In this document: in pieces, positions 31,350 through 34,986 of the stretch
Position numbering within the stretch: the first letter of the stretch is position 1
Layout: the number at the start of each line of letters is the position of its first letter
Origin: Desulfobacula sp964636495
GTDB lineage: Bacteria > Desulfobacterota > Desulfobacteria > Desulfobacterales > Desulfobacteraceae
DNA length: 34,986 nucleotides
Direction: 5' to 3'
Assembly: GCA_964636495.1 (NCBI GenBank)
Contig: CAZWSL010000036.1
Location: forward strand, 1-34,986
The notes under the pieces: generated by a model
Told to the model about the DNA's origin: nothing
The model's input: only the letters and a program-made list of their open reading frames with translations
Databases searched by the model: none
Made by a program: the position numbers and the translations under genes

Positions 31350-34300
31350 ATGATAAATCTATTTTTGAAACTTCCAGTCAAAATATTATTTTTTATGCTC
31401 ACTTGTGTAACCTTTAGCCTCCTCTGCTTTTATGGAACAGCTTCGGGTGATGATACCTGTATGTTTGAGGTGTCAACGGATGAAGTCGCTCCGAACATCG
31501 TATTTCTTCTGGACAATGGTGCTGAAATGGAACAGATCAAATGGCATTCAGACTATAGTGACAACACAGACTATACGCCTGAAGGAGCATCTGTTGAAAT
31601 ACTTGACGGCTCAGCAGGTTCGGGTGGCGGCAGTTCCTCAAATACCACACTGGTTCTGACCAGTGTTGATGAGAGTTATCCCTTTGATGTCAATTCAGAT
31701 ATTGAAGGGATGACTTCAGGTGCAGAAGCCAATATAGCAGCCAAATCATATGACGGGGCAGACCTGCACCTTGAGGTTACCAGTATGACAGGTACGTTTA
31801 CCGTTGGTGAAGTTGTCAGGAGATATAAAAATAAAAAAAATATTGCCACGGGCACACTGAGTGAAATAATTGAGCCTGAAGAGCCTGAAGATTCAGGGGA
31901 TTCCGCTTTTCTCAACGAAAATGGTTATGGAATGGTCAGCCATGGGGGGACATGGACGCTTGTCAAAATCCTCTCCTCCCTTGAACCTGACAGCTATGCG
32001 AACGGTCTGGATGCAGACAGCGGGACGACTTGGACCATTAACGGCAGAACCCTTACCCTGCCTGCAGATCCATCGACAAGCGGCCAGGTTGATGCGGACA
32101 CAGGGTTTACAATTAAAGATAATGCAACCCGGTTCAGATATTCAAAAAACTATATGAACTGGCTTTTTTATGGAAGCTATTCAGGTGACGGCAGTGATCT
32201 TCCCGATGAAAGCCGTTTCTATTATGCTAAGCAGGCACTGCTTTCCGTTGGAAAACACACCTCCAATAAAGCCAATTTCGGTATTTACAATTTTACATCG
32301 ACCAGTCAAGGTTCTTCAAGTGTCCAGCCTCTTGGAGAGGTGGTGGCAGTGGTGGATGAAGATGATTCAGATAACAATGTTCTTGAATCCAATTATGAAA
32401 ATAATATCAATAATATGGGTACGGTTACCTACTCTCCCCTTGCAGAAGGCCTTGCCAGAATTGGCGGTTATTACGATTCAAGCTCATCAGGAGTTGAGGA
32501 TGAAACATCATGTCAGGATCAGTATGTGATTGTTGTCTCCTCTGGAATTCCATCAAAGGATGAGGACGGGGCCAGTCAGTATCTACCTGAGACGTTGGAG
32601 GATTTTGATGAAGATGATTCTGATATAGGAGAGGGAAATGTCAAGGCGGACAGCACTCTTTTTACCATACCGCAGAATACGGAAGGATCGAGCTGGCTGG
32701 ATGATGTTGCGCATTATATGTATACCCATGACATGGTGGGATATGTGGACGGGTTTCAGAATGTCATGACCTATACAGTCGGGGTAATGACCAGCAACGA
32801 GAGCAATCTTTATTTGACCAATACAAGTAATAACGGCAATGGCCACCAGAATCTGTATGACACAACAGACAGTGATTATGGTGATTATCATTTTACTGCA
32901 GATTCGGCAAGTGAGTTGTCCGAGGCGATACAGAATGCGGTAAACGCCATTATTTCAAGTACCAGTACCTTTACAGCACCTGTAGTTCCGGTAACCCGTA
33001 CGCTCAGCGGTAACCGGATCTATCTTTCACTCTTCAAACCGAAAGAGGGAAATGTGTGGGAAGGTAATGTTCTGAAATTAGGCCTGGACGAGGATCTGAA
33101 TGTTGTTGATAAAAACGGGGATTCAGCCACGGAGAGTAACGGGGCAATAAAAGAAGATGCAGAATACTACTGGGCAACCATAAACTGGGCCAATGCGGAT
33201 TACTCCACTGATGACTGTGATGGTGAAGGCTGTAATTACATGGAAAATGCAGAGAGAAATATATATACGTATATGGGCAGTACAAACGATTTGACTGACT
33301 CTTCCAATGCATTCTCAACCGATAATGAAGTTAATCTTACAGCTGCTGTACTGGGTAACCCCTCTGACGGCAGGAATACACTGATAAATTATGTGCGTGG
33401 TGCAGATTCACTGGATGATGATGATGACGGCGATATTGATGAAAACAGGGAAATTATCACAGGAGATGTGCTCCACAGTGAACCGGTTATTTTTGAGTAC
33501 CGTTACGATGAAGATAATTCAGAAACATATGTATTTTTTGGTGCCAATGACGGCATGATCCACGCTGTATATGATCAGGAGACCGTTGACGGAGAGGAGA
33601 CAAATTACGGCACAGAGGCATGGGGCTTTGTTCCGGCAGATCTGCTTTCCAGTCTCAAAAATCTGCTTGAAGGCAGTGAACATCCCATCTTTGTAGATTC
33701 AACGCCGAAAATCTATTTTTCTGATATAGATGGTGATGGATTTCTGGATGAGGGTGATCAGGTCATACTGATCTGTGGTGAACGCAAAGGGGGAAATACT
33801 TATATTGCCCTTGATATTACTGATCCGGAAGTGCCGCTTTTCCTGTGGGAAATAGATGACAGTGATATATCTGAACTGGGTGAAACCTGGTCTGAACCAT
33901 CCATTGGTCTTGTTAAAACCTCCAGCGGCGATACAACGGGAACTGCGGTAATGTTCATAGGCGGCGGTTACAGCAGTGATAACACTTCAGGAAAAACTAT
34001 TTTAGCCATTGATGTCTCTGACGGCTCTGTTGTAAAACAGTGGGGGCCTGATTTTAATCTTGCTTCTGATTCTGCAATGACCTACTCCATTCCCAGTGCA
34101 GTGAACATTATTGATGAAGACAGTAATGGATTTATCGACAAGCTGTATGTCGGTGATATGGGCGGCAGGATATGGCGGGTAGGACGTTTTACAAATCTCC
34201 TGGGTATTCCATATGATTTTCCGGGAACAAATGAAAATATAAATTACTGGGAGGCTCAGATTGTTTTTCAGGCAGACTCTTCCGACCGCAAGTTTTATTA

Positions 34301-34970
34301 TGCACCGCGTGTAACCCTGGAAAGAGAATATGATCTTATTTTTGCAGGGACAGGGGACAGAGAAGATGCCTGCAGCACAACCAGCGGCCCGGACAAGATT
34401 ATCGCATTCAAGGATTCCCATGCAACTGTTACTTCATCAGATGTCCCGGTACCGCTGACGTTGACAGATCTGGTCAATGTTACTTCAGCATCTGCTGAAT
34501 CCCCAGATCTTGATAATCCTGAAGGAGATGTTGATAATAACCTTTCTGTTGATAACGGGTGGTATTTTAATCTTGAAACCGGTGAGAAAATATTGGCTGA
34601 AGGGGTTGTGTTTTTTAAAACGATATACATGACATCTTTTTTGCCGAATGATGACCCCTGTCTTCCAGGGGGTGAGGCCAGATTATACGCCCTTGACTAC
34701 AAAACGGGCAAACCCGTTATTGATTTTGAGTCTGAAGAATCTGGTGAAGAAGTGGTACTGGAACCCTATAAAAACATCGGAGGCGGTATCCCTTCAGAAC
34801 CTGTTGTCGTTATTTCAGAAACAGGGCCAACTCTTTTTATCACGATTGGAAGTCCGACACCTGATGATGACGTAGATTCTGATGACCAGCCGGGAATTAT
34901 CAAGATTGAGCCTTTATCTCCAAGTTCTAATTTCTTTTATCAATGGTGGAGGGAGACAAGTGGTAATTAA
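31350..34970 (+). CDS. pilY1: PilY1-type pilus tip/adhesin protein
   Basis: The 1206-residue exported protein has a Sec signal (about 1-32). The N-terminal half corresponds to a von Willebrand A-like domain (NIVFLLDNGAEM at 49-60; later DQYVIVVSSGIPS), but the usual MIDAS D-x-S-x-S is replaced by D55-N-G-A-E. The C-terminal half is the PilY1 beta-propeller: GDVLHSEP, VFFGANDGMIHAV and YVGDMGGRIWRV. Calcium-type loops are D792-I-D-G-D-G-F-L-D800 and D922-E-D-S-N-G-F-I-D930. The second sits where Pseudomonas PilY1 binds calcium to control twitching. A third Asp-rich stretch lies at 686-701. AAGGAG precedes ATG 31350. The stop TAA is at 34968-34970, so the gene is complete. It probably caps the pilus with the minor pilins encoded just upstream. 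Confidence 0.93.
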   Translation: MINLFLKLPVKILFFMLTCVTFSLLCFYGTASGDDTCMFEVSTDEVAPNIVFLLDNGAEMEQIKWHSDYSDNTDYTPEGASVEILDGSAGSGGGSSSNTTLVLTSVDESYPFDVNSDIEGMTSGAEANIAAKSYDGADLHLEVTSMTGTFTVGEVVRRYKNKKNIATGTLSEIIEPEEPEDSGDSAFLNENGYGMVSHGGTWTLVKILSSLEPDSYANGLDADSGTTWTINGRTLTLPADPSTSGQVDADTGFTIKDNATRFRYSKNYMNWLFYGSYSGDGSDLPDESRFYYAKQALLSVGKHTSNKANFGIYNFTSTSQGSSSVQPLGEVVAVVDEDDSDNNVLESNYENNINNMGTVTYSPLAEGLARIGGYYDSSSSGVEDETSCQDQYVIVVSSGIPSKDEDGASQYLPETLEDFDEDDSDIGEGNVKADSTLFTIPQNTEGSSWLDDVAHYMYTHDMVGYVDGFQNVMTYTVGVMTSNESNLYLTNTSNNGNGHQNLYDTTDSDYGDYHFTADSASELSEAIQNAVNAIISSTSTFTAPVVPVTRTLSGNRIYLSLFKPKEGNVWEGNVLKLGLDEDLNVVDKNGDSATESNGAIKEDAEYYWATINWANADYSTDDCDGEGCNYMENAERNIYTYMGSTNDLTDSSNAFSTDNEVNLTAAVLGNPSDGRNTLINYVRGADSLDDDDDGDIDENREIITGDVLHSEPVIFEYRYDEDNSETYVFFGANDGMIHAVYDQETVDGEETNYGTEAWGFVPADLLSSLKNLLEGSEHPIFVDSTPKIYFSDIDGDGFLDEGDQVILICGERKGGNTYIALDITDPEVPLFLWEIDDSDISELGETWSEPSIGLVKTSSGDTTGTAVMFIGGGYSSDNTSGKTILAIDVSDGSVVKQWGPDFNLASDSAMTYSIPSAVNIIDEDSNGFIDKLYVGDMGGRIWRVGRFTNLLGIPYDFPGTNENINYWEAQIVFQADSSDRKFYYAPRVTLEREYDLIFAGTGDREDACSTTSGPDKIIAFKDSHATVTSSDVPVPLTLTDLVNVTSASAESPDLDNPEGDVDNNLSVDNGWYFNLETGEKILAEGVVFFKTIYMTSFLPNDDPCLPGGEARLYALDYKTGKPVIDFESEESGEEVVLEPYKNIGGGIPSEPVVVISETGPTLFITIGSPTPDDDVDSDDQPGIIKIEPLSPSSNFFYQWWRETSGN

Positions 34971-34986
34971 TAAATCAGACATATCC

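Noticed and set aside
1..34986. CRISPR arrays, insertion sequences, rRNA genes
   Set aside because: I looked for regularly spaced repeats, transposase motifs and rRNA core sequences on both strands and saw none.

Overview
The window looks like chromosomal DNA of a Gram-negative, anaerobic, Desulfobacterota-type bacterium (a sulfate-reducer relative is the best guess). This is an inference from gene content, not from a database search. The pointers are a one-heme DUF3365 sensor with a Cys-rich tail common in deltaproteobacterial signalling proteins, a short Geobacter/Desulfo-style type IV pilin, a TRAP transporter, B12-dependent radical SAM enzymes, and overall low G+C apart from one richer block.

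Layout. 1-3480: a membrane heme-sensor protein; a small minus-strand remnant (a 46-residue lipoprotein gene and a truncated lysis-type gene); tadA and purA overlapping by one base; tRNA-Pro(CGG). 3480-10420: a visibly G+C-richer block with a complete TRAP transporter (dctP, dctQ, and a dctM carrying an unusual ~325-residue coiled-coil tail) convergent with an MFS transporter gene. 10420-12210: a CI/LexA-like repressor, a two-helix membrane protein and a glyoxalase II-like hydrolase. 12360-15610: a polyamine operon whose SpeD is a tandem two-domain protein, then SpeE, a GNAT acetyltransferase and a DUF2156 protein.

15611-20332: the major pilin region. It has a textbook sigma-54 promoter, two paralogous pilins each followed by a terminator, a GT-C/TPR membrane protein (possible glycosyltransferase) and a VKOR-DsbA fusion. 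20370-28914: a surface-modification block with a B12-radical SAM enzyme, a minus-strand operon (deacetylase-like protein, radical SAM-methyltransferase fusion, second methyltransferase, flippase-like membrane protein), a WbpD-like acetyltransferase and a polyprenol-type glycosyltransferase. 29181-34970: a minor-pilin operon fimT-pilW-pilV-pilX-pilY1, complete within the window.

Working model: 15.9-35 kb encodes a type IV pilus (major pilins, minor-pilin priming complex, PilY1 tip protein) together with disulfide-forming and probable glycan or lipid modification functions. Both pilins carry exactly two cysteines in the mature chain, which makes them natural substrates for the VKOR-DsbA protein. 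The most interesting single item is the tandem SpeD: both halves keep the Ser/His/Cys triad with identical spacing, which suggests a two-activity polyamine enzyme.
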